NCBI RefSeq assembly: GCF_943736975.1 | Contig: NZ_CALSFO010000002.1 | Span: 152,925 to 216,924 of the forward strand | DNA: 64,000 nt | Direction of reading: 5' to 3' | Origin: Streptococcus sp. Marseille-Q0941 | GTDB taxonomy: Bacteria; Bacillota; Bacilli; Lactobacillales; Streptococcaceae | Part shown: one piece after another, positions 16,848 through 27,723 of the stretch | Numbering within the stretch: position 1 is the first letter of the stretch | Layout: every line of letters begins with the position of its first letter | Notes under the pieces: generated by a model | What the model was told of the DNA's origin: nothing | The model's input: the letters and a program-made list of their open reading frames with translations, nothing else | Database searches by the model: none | Translations under genes and position numbers: made by a program

Positions 16848-19800
16848 ATGGGAAAAGACTATTGGAATCGCAAAAGTATCTATAGCATCCGTAAATTTAC
16901 GGTAGGGACATGCTCGGTACTTATCGGGACATGCTCTGTTTTATTAGGAGCAAATCTAGCTACTGTAAATTCTGTTTCTGCCGATGAGACACCAGTCGCT
17001 GTAGCTACAGAAAATGTGGAGAAAGAAACACCTAAAGACCAAGTTACGGAAGCAAAAGTTTCAGAACAAGCTGTACCAACAGAACCTGTTACTAGTGAAG
17101 TAGTTGGAACTGAGCATGAAGTAGAGAAAAAAGAAGAAATTCCATCTACTTCCGATAAAAAAGAGATTTCAGCTTCAGAAAAGCAGGCCCCAGCTCTTAC
17201 TCAAGACCAATCTGCTCAGACTGAAAAACCTGAGCTTAAACCTGCAACTAATGATGAGGTTAAACAGTTGATTGAGGATAGAAAAGTAGAATTCAACCAA
17301 AACTGGCATTTCAAGCTCAATGCCAATGCTAAAGATGCAGTCAAGCCAGATACCGATGTTTCTAGTTGGAAGAAATTAGACCTTCCTCATGACTGGAGTA
17401 TTTACAATGACTTTGACCATGACTCACCTGCCCAAAACGAAGGTGGCCAACTAAATGGTGGTGACGCATGGTATCGTAAGACCTTTAAGCTAGACGAGGA
17501 AGACCTTAATAAAAATGTTCGCATCACCTTTGATGGTGTTTACATGGATTCTCAGGTTTATGTAAATGGCCAGCTAGTTGGTCACTATCCAAATGGTTAC
17601 AACCAATTCTCATATGACATCACTGACTATCTCCATAAAGACGGTCGCGAAAATGTCGTAGCAGTACATGCAATCAACAAACAACCAAGTAGCCGTTGGT
17701 ACTCAGGAAGCGGAATTTACCGTGATGTTACCCTTCAAGTCACAGATAAGGTCCATGCTGAGAAAAATGGAATAACGATCTTAACGCCAGACCTTGAAAA
17801 ACAACAGAAGGGCAAGGTAGATACTCATGTAACAAGTAAGATTGTCAATACTGACGATAAAGATCATGAAATTCTTGCTGAGTATCAAATCATTGAACGA
17901 GGTGGTCAGGCTGTTACTGGATTGGTTCGTACAGCGAGCCGTACCTTGAAAGCACATGAATCAACAAGTTTAAATGCTATTTTGCAAGTTGACAAACCAA
18001 AACTTTGGACAGTCCTCAATGATAAACCGGCCCTTTATGAATTGGTGACTCGTGTCTATCGTGATGGCCAGTTGGTCGATGCTAAGAAAGATTTGTTTGG
18101 TTACCGTTATTACAACTGGACACCAAATGAAGGCTTCTCTTTGAATGGTGAACGCATTAAATTCCACGGGGTTTCTCTTCACCATGACCATGGAGCTCTA
18201 GGAGCTGAAGAAAACTATAAAGCAGAATACCGTCGTCTTAAACAGATGAAGGATATGGGTGTGAACTCTATTCGTACAACCCACAACCCAGCTAGTGAGC
18301 AGACTTTACAGATTGCTGCTGAGCTTGGTTTGTTGGTCCAAGAAGAAGCCTTTGATACTTGGTATGGTGGTAAGAAACAGTATGACTACGGTCGCTTCTT
18401 TGACAAAGATGCTACTCACCCAGACGCTAAGAAAGGTGAAAAATGGTCTGATTTTGACCTTCGTACCATGGTTGAACGAGGAAAGAACAACCCTGCTATT
18501 GTTATGTGGTCTATCGGTAATGAAATCGGTGAAGCAGACGGAAAACCTCGTTCTCTAGCAACAGTTAAACGCTTGGTTCAAGTTATCAAGGCTGTTGATA
18601 AGACACGCTATGTCACTATGGGAGCAGATAAGTTCCGTTTTGGTGATGGTAGTGGTGACCATGAAAAGATTGCCAATGAACTTGATGCCGTTGGTTTTAA
18701 CTACTCAGAAGATAACTACAAGAAACTTCGTGCGAAGCATCCAAATTGGTTGATTTACGGTTCTGAAACTTCCTCAGCTACTCGTACACGTGGAAGTTAT
18801 TTCCGTCCAGAACGTGAATTGGTCCACAGCAATCAGGCCTACCGTAATTACGAGCAATCAGACTACGGAAATGACCGTGTTGGTTGGGGTAAAACAGCTA
18901 CAGCATCTTGGACTTTTGACCGTGACAATGCAGGTTATGCAGGTCAGTTCATCTGGACAGGTACGGACTATATTGGTGAACCTACTCCATGGCACAACCA
19001 AAACCACACACCGGTTAAAAGCTCTTACTTTGGTATCGTAGATACAGCTGGTATTCCAAAACATGACTACTACTTGTACCAAAGCCAATGGGTTTCTGCT
19101 GAGAAGAAACCAATGGTTCACTTGCTTCCTCATTGGAACTGGGCAAATCCTACTCTAAAAGAGAATGTAGCGGATGCAGATGGTAATATTCCAGTCCGCG
19201 CCTATTCTAATGCTGCAAGTGTAGAACTATTCTTGAATGGTAATACTCTAGGCAAGAAGACATTTACTAAAAAACAAACAAGTGATGGACGGACTTACCA
19301 AGAGGGTGCTAAACCTAATGAACTTTACCTTGAATGGAAGGTTGCTTTTGAAGCTGGTACTTTAGAAGCAGTAGCTCGTGACGAAGCTGGTAATATCATT
19401 GCTCGTGATAAGATTGTGACTGCTGGAGAACCTGCAGGGGTTCGTTTGGTCAAAGAAGAAAATGCTATTGCAGCTGACGGAAAAGACCTCACTTATATCT
19501 ACTACGAAATTGTTGATAGCAAAGGTAACGTAGTTCCAACTGCCAATAACCTTGTTCGCTTCCAGTTACATGGACAAGGTCAGATTGTCGGTGTGGACAA
19601 CGGGGAACAAGCTAGCCGTGAACGTTACAAAGAACAAGCAGATGGTTCATGGATTCGCAAAGCCTTTAATGGTAAGGGTGTTGTGATTGTCAAATCAACG
19701 GAGCAAGCCGGTAAATTCACCTTGACTGCCCACTCTGATTTCTTGAAATCTGGTCAAACAACGATCTTCACAGGTAAAAAAGACCAAGCAGAAAAAACAG

Positions 19801-22800
19801 TTTTAGGAACAGAAGTGCCTAAAGTACGTACAGTTATTGGTCAAGAAGCGAAAATGCCTTCAAAAGTAGCATTTATTTATAGTGATGGTAGCCGTGCAAA
19901 ACTTCCAGTAGAATGGTCAGCAGTTAATGTCAACCAATCAGGGATCTTTACTGTTAAAGGTGTGGCAGACGGTCGTGATGTAGAAGCGCGTGTTGAAGTC
20001 TTGGCCCTCGAAACAGAATTACCGGTAGTTAAGAGAATTGCACCAACTACAGATCTAAGTACGGTTGACCCATCTGTTACCTATGTATTGTCAGATGGTA
20101 CTGTAGGAAGTTATGATGTTGATAAGTGGGAAGTTGCAGCAGAAGATCAAGCTAAATTGGCTATCCCAGGCTCTCGTATCCAAGTTAAAGGAATTTCAGG
20201 TGATGACCAAATCGATGCGACCTTTGTAGTCGCAGAAGGTCAAGCAGCTACTCCGGTAGTACCGACTGTAACTGTAGCTGACCAAGCTGTAGAAGGTCTT
20301 TCAACTGACCAGCCAGTTCTCTACCATAAACTTGCTTATGGAACTGCTTTACCTGAAGTCAAGGCTTTGGCTGAAAATGCGCAAGTGACGGTTATTCAAG
20401 CGAACGAAGCAAATGGTATGCGTGCAAGTATTTATGTTCAACCAAATGATGGTGGAGCACTTCAAACCTATGCTATCCAATTCTTACAAGAAGCTCCGCA
20501 GATTGAACGTTTGAGCCTAGAAGTTGAAAATGCAGCTGCACTGAAAGAAGACCAAACAGTTGGTATCAAGGTATTGGCTCACTATCAAGATGGTACACAG
20601 GCAGAATTGAAGGCTGACAAGGTAAGCTTCTCTACATCAGGTCAAGGAGACGTAGCTGTTCGTAAAGGTATGCTTGAATTGCATAAACCTGGTCAAGTAA
20701 CTTTGAAAGCTCAATTTGAAGGAGCAGAAGGTCAGATTGACTTGAACATCCAAGCAAACACTGAAAGTAAAGTTGTCCAAGCCATTCGTCCAGTTAGTGT
20801 CGTGACAGGTTTGAACCAAGAACCAAGTCTACCTGAGACAGTAACTGTAGAGTACGACAAAGGATTTCCAAAAGTTCACAAGGTGACTTGGCAAGCAGTT
20901 GCTAAGGAAGACCTTGCCAAATACCACAGCTTTGATGTTAAAGGTAAAGTAGAAGGAATCGAAAACGAAGCTCATGCAAAAGTTTCTGTAGAAGGTATCA
21001 TTGCAGTCGAAGAAGTAACGACAACAACTCCTGTTTCAGAAGCTCCTCAATTGCCAGAAAGTGTTCGCACTTATCACTCAAACGACCAAGTATCTTCAGC
21101 TAAGGTGACTTGGGATGCTATTGACCCGAGCCAATATGCACAAGAAGGTAGCTTTACAGTGACAGGACATGTGGAAGGTACTCAACTACCAACCAAACTT
21201 CATGTTCGTGTTTCTGCACAGACAGAAACTGGTGCTAACATTTCTGACCAGTGGACAGGTTCTGAGTTGCCACTTGCCTTTGCATCAGACTCAAATCCAA
21301 GTGATTCAGTAGCTAATGTTAATGACAAATTAATCTCATTTAATGACCAACCAGCAAACCGCTGGACAAACTGGAAACGTACAAGTGAAGCATCCGTGGG
21401 AATTCTCTTTGGTGATTCTGGTATCCTGTCTAAACGTTCTGTTGATAACCTTAACGTAGCTTTCCACGAAGACCACGGTGTCGGTGCACCTAAGTCTTAT
21501 GTGATTGAATACTATGTAGGAAAAGATGTTCCAACAGTTCCTAAGAACCCAAGCTTTGTTGCTAGTGAAGACCACGTCTTTAACGATGACAATAACTGGA
21601 AACAAGTGACAAATCTTAAAGCTCCAGATCAAGTGAGAGCTGGAGAAATGACTCACTTTAGCTTTGATAAAGTCAACACCTACGCAGTTCGCATTCGTAT
21701 GGTTAGACCAGATGGTAAATGGGGTACTTCCATTACAGAAATGCAAATCTTCTCTAAACAAGTAGCTGCAGCTAAGAAAGCTCAAGCTCAAATCCAAGTA
21801 GATGGAAAAGATTTGCCAAACTTTAACCCTGGCTTGACTGACTATTATTTAGAAGCTAAGGAAGATAAAGTACCAACTGTAACAGCAAGTGTATCAGATA
21901 ATGGTATTGCTACAGTGATTCCAAGCGTACATGAAGGTGATCCAGTTCGTGTTGTAGTTAAGGCTGAAAATGGAGATATTCTAGGAGAGTACCGTCTACA
22001 CTTTACAAATGATAAGGACTTGCTAGCAAGTAAACCGCTAGTTGCCGTTAAATCATCACGCTTGGTTGCTAAGGGCCATGCTCTTGAGCTACCAACGAAA
22101 GTGGGCGTTTATTTCACAGGTAAAGATGGCTATGAAGTCAAAGATTTAGCCGTTGAATGGGATGCAGTTCCAGCTGAAAACTTAGCGAATGCTGGTGAAT
22201 TTACAGTTCATGGTCGCATTTTGGGAACGGATTTAACTGCTGAAGTAGCGGTACGTGTGACTGATAAACTTGGTGAAAATCTTTCAAACAACCCAGAATT
22301 TGATGACGATAGTAACCGTTCATTTGCTTCGGCAACCAATGATATTGATCCAAATTCTCATGACCGTGTGGACTATGTTAACGATGGTTCAGATGATGAA
22401 ACTCGTCGTTGGACTAACTGGTCTCCAACTCCATCTGATAATCCAGAAGTTTCAGTAGGGGTTATCTTTAGAGAAGCTGGTAAGATTGTTGAACGTACAG
22501 TCGCTGAAGGAAGTATTCGATTCTTCTCAGACGGCGGAACAGACGCACCTTCTAAACTAGTCTTAGAGCGTTATGTAGGACCAGAATTTGATTCACCAGA
22601 GTACTACTCTAACTACCAACCATACGATCCAGAACACCCATTCAACACTCCTTCTAACTGGGAGAAAGTTGAATACCGTGCGGATCAAGAGATTCAAGCA
22701 GGAACTGATATCCATGTAACCTTTGCTCCAGTTAAAGCTAAGGCTATGAGATGGCGTATGGAGAGAAAACCTGATACCAAGGGTGTAGCTATTACAGAGA

Positions 22801-23660
22801 TGGCCTTTATCGCTCCAAGTGAGGAACCTAAGGATAGTACAGCTGCCAAACTTCTTGTGGATGGTAAAGAGATTGCTGACTTCTCTGAAGATCGTGTGGA
22901 TTACCAAGTAACCTACCGTGGAAATCGTCCTAAAGTAACAGTAGAAGCTGGCGAACAAGTTGCAGCAACTGTTGTTGATAGTGGTGATGATAAACTTCCA
23001 GTCTTGATTCATCTTGTTTCAGAAAGTGGTAAACATATTAAGGAATATCGCATTCAATTGACGAAAGCAGATGCTGAAAGCGCTAAGACAGAACCAGCTG
23101 TACACGAAGTTCCAGAGTTCACAGGTGGTGTGAATGGAGAAGAGGCAGCAGTTCACGAAATTCCAGAATACACAGGAGGCGTGAATGGAGAAGAACCAGC
23201 AGTACATGAGGTTCCAGAGTTCACAGGTGGCGTGAATGGAGTTGAAGCAGCAGTTCACGAAGTTCCAGAATACACAGGCGGTGTGAATGGAGTTGAACCA
23301 GCAGTTCATGAAGTTCCAGAATACACTGGAGGCGTGAATGCAGTCGAAGCAGCTGTCAATGATGTCCCAGAGTATAAAGGTGGAGCTAATGCAGTCTTTG
23401 CAGCAGTTAACGATGTACCGGAATACACAGGTGGTGTAAACGGAGCTGAAGCAGCTGTCAATGATGTCCCAGAGTACAAAGAGAATCAATCTCTTGTAAC
23501 ACTCGCTATGTCACAAGACAAGACTTATCAGGCGCCTGCAAGTCGTCAAAATATTCTCCCAGAAACAGGTACGAAGGAAAATACTACTCTTGCAACAGCA
23601 GGTGTTATGGGAATGCTCCTAGGTTTGTTTGCAATGGGAAAGAAAAAAGACGAAGAATAA
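16848..23660 (+). CDS. bgaA: cell-wall anchored GH2 beta-galactosidase
   Basis: A 2270-aa surface exoglycosidase that removes terminal galactose from host glycans. Residues 1-43 are a YSIRK signal peptide with an internal tandem repeat (GTCSVLI, GTCSVLL). A variable Glu/Thr-rich region reaches ~135. The GH2 sugar-binding, Ig-like and barrel domains follow, with acid/base Glu559 in IGNEIGE and nucleophile Glu640 in YGSETSS. Several bacterial Ig-like domains come next (~860-1440). Two lectin-like modules resembling CBM71 (WTNWKRTSEASVGILF near 1510; WTNWSPTPSDNPEVSVGV near 1860) flank more Ig-like units. After a 17-residue repeat array comes the sortase signal LPETG, a hydrophobic segment and a KKKDEE tail. 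An AAGGAG site precedes the ATG. Length is close to pneumococcal BgaA. Confidence 0.95.
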   Translation: MGKDYWNRKSIYSIRKFTVGTCSVLIGTCSVLLGANLATVNSVSADETPVAVATENVEKETPKDQVTEAKVSEQAVPTEPVTSEVVGTEHEVEKKEEIPSTSDKKEISASEKQAPALTQDQSAQTEKPELKPATNDEVKQLIEDRKVEFNQNWHFKLNANAKDAVKPDTDVSSWKKLDLPHDWSIYNDFDHDSPAQNEGGQLNGGDAWYRKTFKLDEEDLNKNVRITFDGVYMDSQVYVNGQLVGHYPNGYNQFSYDITDYLHKDGRENVVAVHAINKQPSSRWYSGSGIYRDVTLQVTDKVHAEKNGITILTPDLEKQQKGKVDTHVTSKIVNTDDKDHEILAEYQIIERGGQAVTGLVRTASRTLKAHESTSLNAILQVDKPKLWTVLNDKPALYELVTRVYRDGQLVDAKKDLFGYRYYNWTPNEGFSLNGERIKFHGVSLHHDHGALGAEENYKAEYRRLKQMKDMGVNSIRTTHNPASEQTLQIAAELGLLVQEEAFDTWYGGKKQYDYGRFFDKDATHPDAKKGEKWSDFDLRTMVERGKNNPAIVMWSIGNEIGEADGKPRSLATVKRLVQVIKAVDKTRYVTMGADKFRFGDGSGDHEKIANELDAVGFNYSEDNYKKLRAKHPNWLIYGSETSSATRTRGSYFRPERELVHSNQAYRNYEQSDYGNDRVGWGKTATASWTFDRDNAGYAGQFIWTGTDYIGEPTPWHNQNHTPVKSSYFGIVDTAGIPKHDYYLYQSQWVSAEKKPMVHLLPHWNWANPTLKENVADADGNIPVRAYSNAASVELFLNGNTLGKKTFTKKQTSDGRTYQEGAKPNELYLEWKVAFEAGTLEAVARDEAGNIIARDKIVTAGEPAGVRLVKEENAIAADGKDLTYIYYEIVDSKGNVVPTANNLVRFQLHGQGQIVGVDNGEQASRERYKEQADGSWIRKAFNGKGVVIVKSTEQAGKFTLTAHSDFLKSGQTTIFTGKKDQAEKTVLGTEVPKVRTVIGQEAKMPSKVAFIYSDGSRAKLPVEWSAVNVNQSGIFTVKGVADGRDVEARVEVLALETELPVVKRIAPTTDLSTVDPSVTYVLSDGTVGSYDVDKWEVAAEDQAKLAIPGSRIQVKGISGDDQIDATFVVAEGQAATPVVPTVTVADQAVEGLSTDQPVLYHKLAYGTALPEVKALAENAQVTVIQANEANGMRASIYVQPNDGGALQTYAIQFLQEAPQIERLSLEVENAAALKEDQTVGIKVLAHYQDGTQAELKADKVSFSTSGQGDVAVRKGMLELHKPGQVTLKAQFEGAEGQIDLNIQANTESKVVQAIRPVSVVTGLNQEPSLPETVTVEYDKGFPKVHKVTWQAVAKEDLAKYHSFDVKGKVEGIENEAHAKVSVEGIIAVEEVTTTTPVSEAPQLPESVRTYHSNDQVSSAKVTWDAIDPSQYAQEGSFTVTGHVEGTQLPTKLHVRVSAQTETGANISDQWTGSELPLAFASDSNPSDSVANVNDKLISFNDQPANRWTNWKRTSEASVGILFGDSGILSKRSVDNLNVAFHEDHGVGAPKSYVIEYYVGKDVPTVPKNPSFVASEDHVFNDDNNWKQVTNLKAPDQVRAGEMTHFSFDKVNTYAVRIRMVRPDGKWGTSITEMQIFSKQVAAAKKAQAQIQVDGKDLPNFNPGLTDYYLEAKEDKVPTVTASVSDNGIATVIPSVHEGDPVRVVVKAENGDILGEYRLHFTNDKDLLASKPLVAVKSSRLVAKGHALELPTKVGVYFTGKDGYEVKDLAVEWDAVPAENLANAGEFTVHGRILGTDLTAEVAVRVTDKLGENLSNNPEFDDDSNRSFASATNDIDPNSHDRVDYVNDGSDDETRRWTNWSPTPSDNPEVSVGVIFREAGKIVERTVAEGSIRFFSDGGTDAPSKLVLERYVGPEFDSPEYYSNYQPYDPEHPFNTPSNWEKVEYRADQEIQAGTDIHVTFAPVKAKAMRWRMERKPDTKGVAITEMAFIAPSEEPKDSTAAKLLVDGKEIADFSEDRVDYQVTYRGNRPKVTVEAGEQVAATVVDSGDDKLPVLIHLVSESGKHIKEYRIQLTKADAESAKTEPAVHEVPEFTGGVNGEEAAVHEIPEYTGGVNGEEPAVHEVPEFTGGVNGVEAAVHEVPEYTGGVNGVEPAVHEVPEYTGGVNAVEAAVNDVPEYKGGANAVFAAVNDVPEYTGGVNGAEAAVNDVPEYKENQSLVTLAMSQDKTYQAPASRQNILPETGTKENTTLATAGVMGMLLGLFAMGKKKDEE
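23097..23480 (+). repeat. eight 51-bp (17-residue) repeats near the BgaA C-terminus
   Basis: Seven full units and one partial unit of the type AVHEVPEFTGGVNGEEA. The first five carry AVHEV/AVHEI and the last three AVNDV, so the array shows two sub-families. It lies just before the LPETG anchor, the position of wall-spanning spacer repeats. Copy number is likely to vary between strains. Confidence 0.9.
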
Positions 23661-23715
23661 AATAAACTGACATTATTTAGATTATAGAGATTGGACTAAC
23701 AATCCAAACTCATCT

Positions 23716-23772
23716 AAAAAAGTGGACAAACTAGTTGTGAGAAAAAGAACTAGACCTTGTCCGCTTTTTTAA
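23716..23772 (+). terminator. terminator of bgaA
   Basis: AAAAGTGGACAA plus CTAGTT on the left pair with AACTAG and TTGTCCGCTTTT on the right, followed by a T run. Confidence 0.8.
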
Positions 23773-23852
23773 TACTTCTTCGTATCAAAACAGACTTAAG
23801 AAAAGATGTTACAGTTGATGAACGACTTTCCATATCACAAAAAACAATTAAG

Positions 23853-23877
23853 AAAGCCCTTTGTGGCTTTTTTATTT
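23853..23877 (+). terminator. second terminator-like hairpin before murD
   Basis: AAAGCC and GGCTTT pair around CTTTGT, followed by T6. No gene is visible between this and the bgaA terminator, so it may insulate murD from read-through. The remaining ~260 bp gap shows nothing else. Confidence 0.65.
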
Positions 23878-23922
23878 TCATAAAAATGGTAAAATAGTAA
23901 GAGTAGAAATGGAGTTCTAGAT

Positions 23923-25275
23923 ATGAAACGAATTGATCAATTTGAAAATAAGAAAGTATTAGTCCTTGGTTTAGCCAAATCTGGTGAGTCGGCAGCTCGT
24001 CTTTTGGACAAGCTAGGTGCTATCGTTACGGTTAATGATGGCAAGCCTTTTGAGGAAAATCCAGCAGCTCAAAGCCTTTTGGAAGAAGGTATCAAGGTTG
24101 TCACTGGTGGACATCCTTTGGAATTGTTAGATGAAGATTTTGCCCTCATGGTAAAAAATCCAGGAATTCCTTATAGCAATCCTATGATTGAAAAAGCCCT
24201 AGAAAAAGGCATTCCAGTATTGACAGAGGTTGAGCTAGCTTACTTGATCTCAGAAGCACCAATTATCGGTATTACAGGTTCTAATGGTAAGACTACGACT
24301 ACAACTATGATTGGAGAAGTTCTGACTGCTGCGGGGCAAAATGGACTTTTGTCTGGAAATATCGGTTATCCTGCTAGTCAAGTTGCTCAAACAGCAACTA
24401 ATAAGGATACCCTTGTTATGGAACTTTCTTCTTTCCAATTGATGGGAATCCGAGAATTCCATCCAGAGATTGCTGTCATTACCAACTTGATTCCATCTCA
24501 TATTGACTATCATGGTTCTTTTGAGTCCTATGTGGAGGCTAAGTGGAATATTCAGAACAATATGACAGAGTCAGATTATCTAGTTTTGAACTTTAATCAA
24601 GAATTAGCTAAGGACCTTGCGACAAAGACAAATGCGACTGTAGTTCCATTCTCAACACTTGAAAAGGTTGACGGAGCCTATCTTGAAGATGGTCTTCTCT
24701 ACTTCCGTGGTGAAAAGGTCATGGCAGCTGATGAGATTGGTGTTCCAGGTAGCCACAATGTGGAAAATGCTCTTGCAACTATTGCCGTTGCTAAACTTCG
24801 TGGTGTTGACAATGAAACCATCAAAGAAATCTTGTCAGCCTTTGGTGGTGTTAAGCACCGTCTCCAATTTGTAGACCAAATCAATGGAGTAAAATTCTAC
24901 AACGATAGCAAGTCGACCAATATCTTGGCAACTCAAAAAGCCTTGTCTGGATTTGACAATAGCAAGGTTATCTTGATTGCAGGTGGTTTAGACCGTGGCA
25001 ATGAGTTTGACGAATTGGTACCAGACATTACTGGACTTAAGAAAATGGTCATCCTTGGTCAGTCTGCAGGGCGTGTGAAACGTGCGGCGGATAAGGCTGG
25101 TGTTGCTTATGTCGATGCGACAGATATTGCTGATGCAACTCGCAAGGCCTATGAACTTGCAGAAGAGGGGGATGTCGTTCTCCTCAGTCCTGCTAACGCA
25201 AGTTGGGATATGTATGCCAACTTTGAAGTGCGTGGAGATCTTTTCATCAACACTGTGGCGGAGTTAAAGGGATAA
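23923..25275 (+). CDS. murD: UDP-N-acetylmuramoylalanine--D-glutamate ligase
   Basis: A 450-aa cytoplasmic Mur ligase that adds D-Glu to UDP-MurNAc-L-Ala in peptidoglycan synthesis. The N-terminal nucleotide-binding fold starts [13 protein letters not shown]. The central ATP site is [14 protein letters not shown] (~residue 115), followed by GNIGYPA and [10 protein letters not shown], with [10 protein letters not shown] and YNDSKSTN downstream and the C-terminal [12 protein letters not shown]. Length is standard. It is followed at 1 nt by murG, beginning a cell-wall/division operon. Confidence 0.97.
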   Translation: MKRIDQFENKKVLVLGLAKSGESAARLLDKLGAIVTVNDGKPFEENPAAQSLLEEGIKVVTGGHPLELLDEDFALMVKNPGIPYSNPMIEKALEKGIPVLTEVELAYLISEAPIIGITGSNGKTTTTTMIGEVLTAAGQNGLLSGNIGYPASQVAQTATNKDTLVMELSSFQLMGIREFHPEIAVITNLIPSHIDYHGSFESYVEAKWNIQNNMTESDYLVLNFNQELAKDLATKTNATVVPFSTLEKVDGAYLEDGLLYFRGEKVMAADEIGVPGSHNVENALATIAVAKLRGVDNETIKEILSAFGGVKHRLQFVDQINGVKFYNDSKSTNILATQKALSGFDNSKVILIAGGLDRGNEFDELVPDITGLKKMVILGQSAGRVKRAADKAGVAYVDATDIADATRKAYELAEEGDVVLLSPANASWDMYANFEVRGDLFINTVAELKG

Positions 25276-25276
25276 T

Positions 25277-26335
25277 ATGAAAAAAATAGTCTTTACAGGT
25301 GGGGGAACGGTTGGACACGTCACCCTCAACCTTTTGTTAATGCCCAAGTTCATCGAAGATGGCTGGGAAGTCCACTATATTGGTGATAAACATGGGATTG
25401 AGCATCATGAAATTCTCAAATCAGGTTTAGATGTTACCTTCCATTCGATTGCAACAGGGAAATTGCGTCGTTATTTCTCATGGCAAAATATGGTTGACGT
25501 CTTTAAGGTTGCTTTTGGAATTCTACAATCGCTTTTTATCATGCTTCGAATTCGTCCCCAAGCCCTCTTTTCTAAGGGTGGATTTGTATCTGTTCCGCCT
25601 GTTATCGCAGCGCGACTATGCAGAGTACCAGTCTTTATCCACGAGTCTGACCTCTCCATGGGCTTGGCCAATAAAATTGCCTATAAGTTTGCGACTAAGA
25701 TGTACTCTACTTTCGAGCAAGCGTCTAGTCTCACTAAGGTAGAACATGTAGGAGCTGTGACCAAGGTTTCTGGTCCAGTTATGGAAGAACCTGAAGAAAT
25801 GATGGATATCCGAACTTCTTTCAACGACAAGTTACCAACTCTTCTTTTCGTCGGAGGTTCTGCTGGGGCGCGTGTCTTTAACCAATTAGTTACAGATCAC
25901 AAGGAAGAGTTAACTAGTCGCTACAATATCATCAATCTGACAGGTGATGCTAGTTTAAATGAATTAAGTACGAATCTTTATCGAGTTGATTATGTGACGG
26001 AACTCTATCAACCTCTCATGAATATGGCTGATGTGGTCATCACTCGTGGTGGTGCTAATACCATCTTTGAACTCCTTGCTATGGCTAAATTGCACGTTAT
26101 TGTGCCACTGGGCCGCGAAGCCAGTCGTGGAGACCAGATTGAAAATGCAACCTATTTTGTGAAGAAAGGCTATGCGGAGGAGGTGCAAGAGAGTGATTTG
26201 ACTTTGTCAACTTTAGAAGAAAAAGTAAATCAACTCTTGACCAATAAAGAGATTTACCAAAACACGATGAAGGGTTCTCAGGAATTAAAATCTGTGGCAG
26301 ATTTTTATGAGCTACTCAAAAAAGATTTATCATAA
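25277..26335 (+). CDS. murG: undecaprenyldiphospho-muramoylpentapeptide GlcNAc transferase
   Basis: A 352-aa GT28-family enzyme working on the inner face of the membrane, transferring GlcNAc to lipid I to make lipid [16 protein letters not shown] is the N-terminal glycine loop (His in place for the catalytic region), [13 protein letters not shown] is the acceptor-side motif, [12 protein letters not shown] the second G loop, and [15 protein letters not shown] the UDP-GlcNAc-binding segment. Starts immediately after murD, with GGATAAT as a weak ribosome site. Confidence 0.97.
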   Translation: MKKIVFTGGGTVGHVTLNLLLMPKFIEDGWEVHYIGDKHGIEHHEILKSGLDVTFHSIATGKLRRYFSWQNMVDVFKVAFGILQSLFIMLRIRPQALFSKGGFVSVPPVIAARLCRVPVFIHESDLSMGLANKIAYKFATKMYSTFEQASSLTKVEHVGAVTKVSGPVMEEPEEMMDIRTSFNDKLPTLLFVGGSAGARVFNQLVTDHKEELTSRYNIINLTGDASLNELSTNLYRVDYVTELYQPLMNMADVVITRGGANTIFELLAMAKLHVIVPLGREASRGDQIENATYFVKKGYAEEVQESDLTLSTLEEKVNQLLTNKEIYQNTMKGSQELKSVADFYELLKKDLS

Positions 26336-26344
26336 GGAAAATTG

Positions 26345-27619
26345 ATGTCAAAGGATAAGAAACAAGAGCCAACTCAAGGCAAGGAATTGTCAGAGTGGCA
26401 AAAACGAAATCAAGAATATCTTCAAAAGAAAGCTGAAGAAGAAGCAAAACGCGCTGAAGAAGAAGTTCGTGAAAAAGAAGAACAAGTATCGGAGTCTTCT
26501 GAGAGTGATCAGGAATTGTCAGAATGGCAAAAACAAAACCACGAGTATTTGAGCAAAAGAACGGAAGAGAACTCTACGAGTTCTGAAAAAGTGGATGAAG
26601 AATCTGATGAAACGGAAGAGAAGGATTCGATCTCAAGTGATGAGACTCCAAATCAAGAGGAGGATGTAGAGGAAACGAAGACTCCTCAAGAAGACTTGGA
26701 GAATCCGGAACAGGTAGAGGATGAAAAGGTTGACACAGAGCCTAAGAAGGAAAAAAAGGTAAAAGCCAAGAATAAGGCTCCTAAACCTCCCATTCCTTCA
26801 ATACATATCTGGAGAGCGGTTACGATACTCGTTCCTAGCTTTATCATCTTTTTTTTGTCTATTTATCTTCTAAGCCCTCTGGCCACTATGAAACATATTG
26901 AAGTTACAGGGACGGTTCAGACAAGTGCTGACAAGGTCAAAGAAGCTTCTGGCATTCGTGACAGTGATTATACGATTAGCTTGTTCTTGAATAAAGATAA
27001 GTATGCTGACAAGGTCAAATCGAATCACTGGATTGAATCTGCTAAGATCACGTATCAATTCCCAGTTCACTTCACTATTGAAGTGAAAGAATTTGAAATT
27101 GTAGCCTACTCTGTTTCTGGAGATAGCCATTATCCAATCTTATCTAGTGGAAGCGTTGAATCAACAGCTGTTAATGCGGATAATTTACCTGAGAAATATA
27201 TATCTGTTTTATTTAACGATGAGGAACAGATCAAAAGCTTGATTTCTCAGTTAAATGATGTTAGCCCAGAAATTAAGCAAGAGATTGAGAAGATTGAATT
27301 GGCACCAAGTAAAGTAACCAGTGATCTTTTAAAGATTACCATGTATGATACAGATGAAATTTTGGTGCCCTTATCAGAGCTAGGGAAGAAATTACCCTAC
27401 TATAGTAAGATAAAACCGCAGTTAACAGTGCCTAGTGGTATTGACATGGAGGTTGGTATCTATAGCTATAGTCTAGTGGATAAGGCTCTGGATGACGAAA
27501 GAATCAAAGCCAAGGAAGAGGAAAAGAAAAAACAGGAAGAAGAGAAGAAAAAACAAACGGAGCAACAAGGAAGTCAGGGTCAAACGACACAAACCACTCA
27601 AACGACACAGAGTCACTAA
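26345..27619 (+). CDS. divIB: cell-division protein DivIB/FtsQ
   Basis: A 424-aa bitopic division protein. The long charged cytoplasmic N-terminus (~1-150) holds two copies of an ELSEWQK-N-EYL motif (residues ~16 and ~58) separated by Glu/Lys stretches. One transmembrane segment (VTILVPSFIIFFLSIYLL, ~161-178) is followed by a POTRA domain (MKHIEVTGTVQTSADKV...) and the beta domain, ending in a Lys/Gln/Thr-rich tail (QGQTTQTTQTTQSH). The ATG at 26345 is chosen over an upstream TTG. It acts with FtsL and DivIC in the divisome; position after murG is usual. Confidence 0.93.
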   Translation: MSKDKKQEPTQGKELSEWQKRNQEYLQKKAEEEAKRAEEEVREKEEQVSESSESDQELSEWQKQNHEYLSKRTEENSTSSEKVDEESDETEEKDSISSDETPNQEEDVEETKTPQEDLENPEQVEDEKVDTEPKKEKKVKAKNKAPKPPIPSIHIWRAVTILVPSFIIFFLSIYLLSPLATMKHIEVTGTVQTSADKVKEASGIRDSDYTISLFLNKDKYADKVKSNHWIESAKITYQFPVHFTIEVKEFEIVAYSVSGDSHYPILSSGSVESTAVNADNLPEKYISVLFNDEEQIKSLISQLNDVSPEIKQEIEKIELAPSKVTSDLLKITMYDTDEILVPLSELGKKLPYYSKIKPQLTVPSGIDMEVGIYSYSLVDKALDDERIKAKEEEKKKQEEEKKKQTEQQGSQGQTTQTTQTTQSH

Positions 27620-27687
27620 GCTTCAAATGATTTTACTTAGTTCGATGCTTGCTCCCCTTGTTGACGAACTCAGTTACTTGTTTTTAC

Positions 27688-27716
27688 TTGACAAGACCCA
27701 CTTTAAATAATAGAAT
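27688..27716 (+). promoter_or_regulatory. promoter of the pyrF-pyrE operon
   Basis: TTGACA (27688) and TAGAAT (27711) are separated by 17 bp, upstream of the pyr attenuator. Confidence 0.7.
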
Positions 27717-27723
27717 AGTAAAA

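Noticed and set aside
21336..23489. Long minus-strand ORFs of 139-156 codons under bgaA
   Set aside because: They are antisense to a strongly biased repeat-rich gene, have no ribosome sites and encode Cys/Phe-rich nonsense typical of shadows.
27620..27690. Inverted repeat AGTTCG...CGAACT after divIB as a terminator or BOX fragment
   Set aside because: There is no T run and no clear similarity to BOX or RUP elements.
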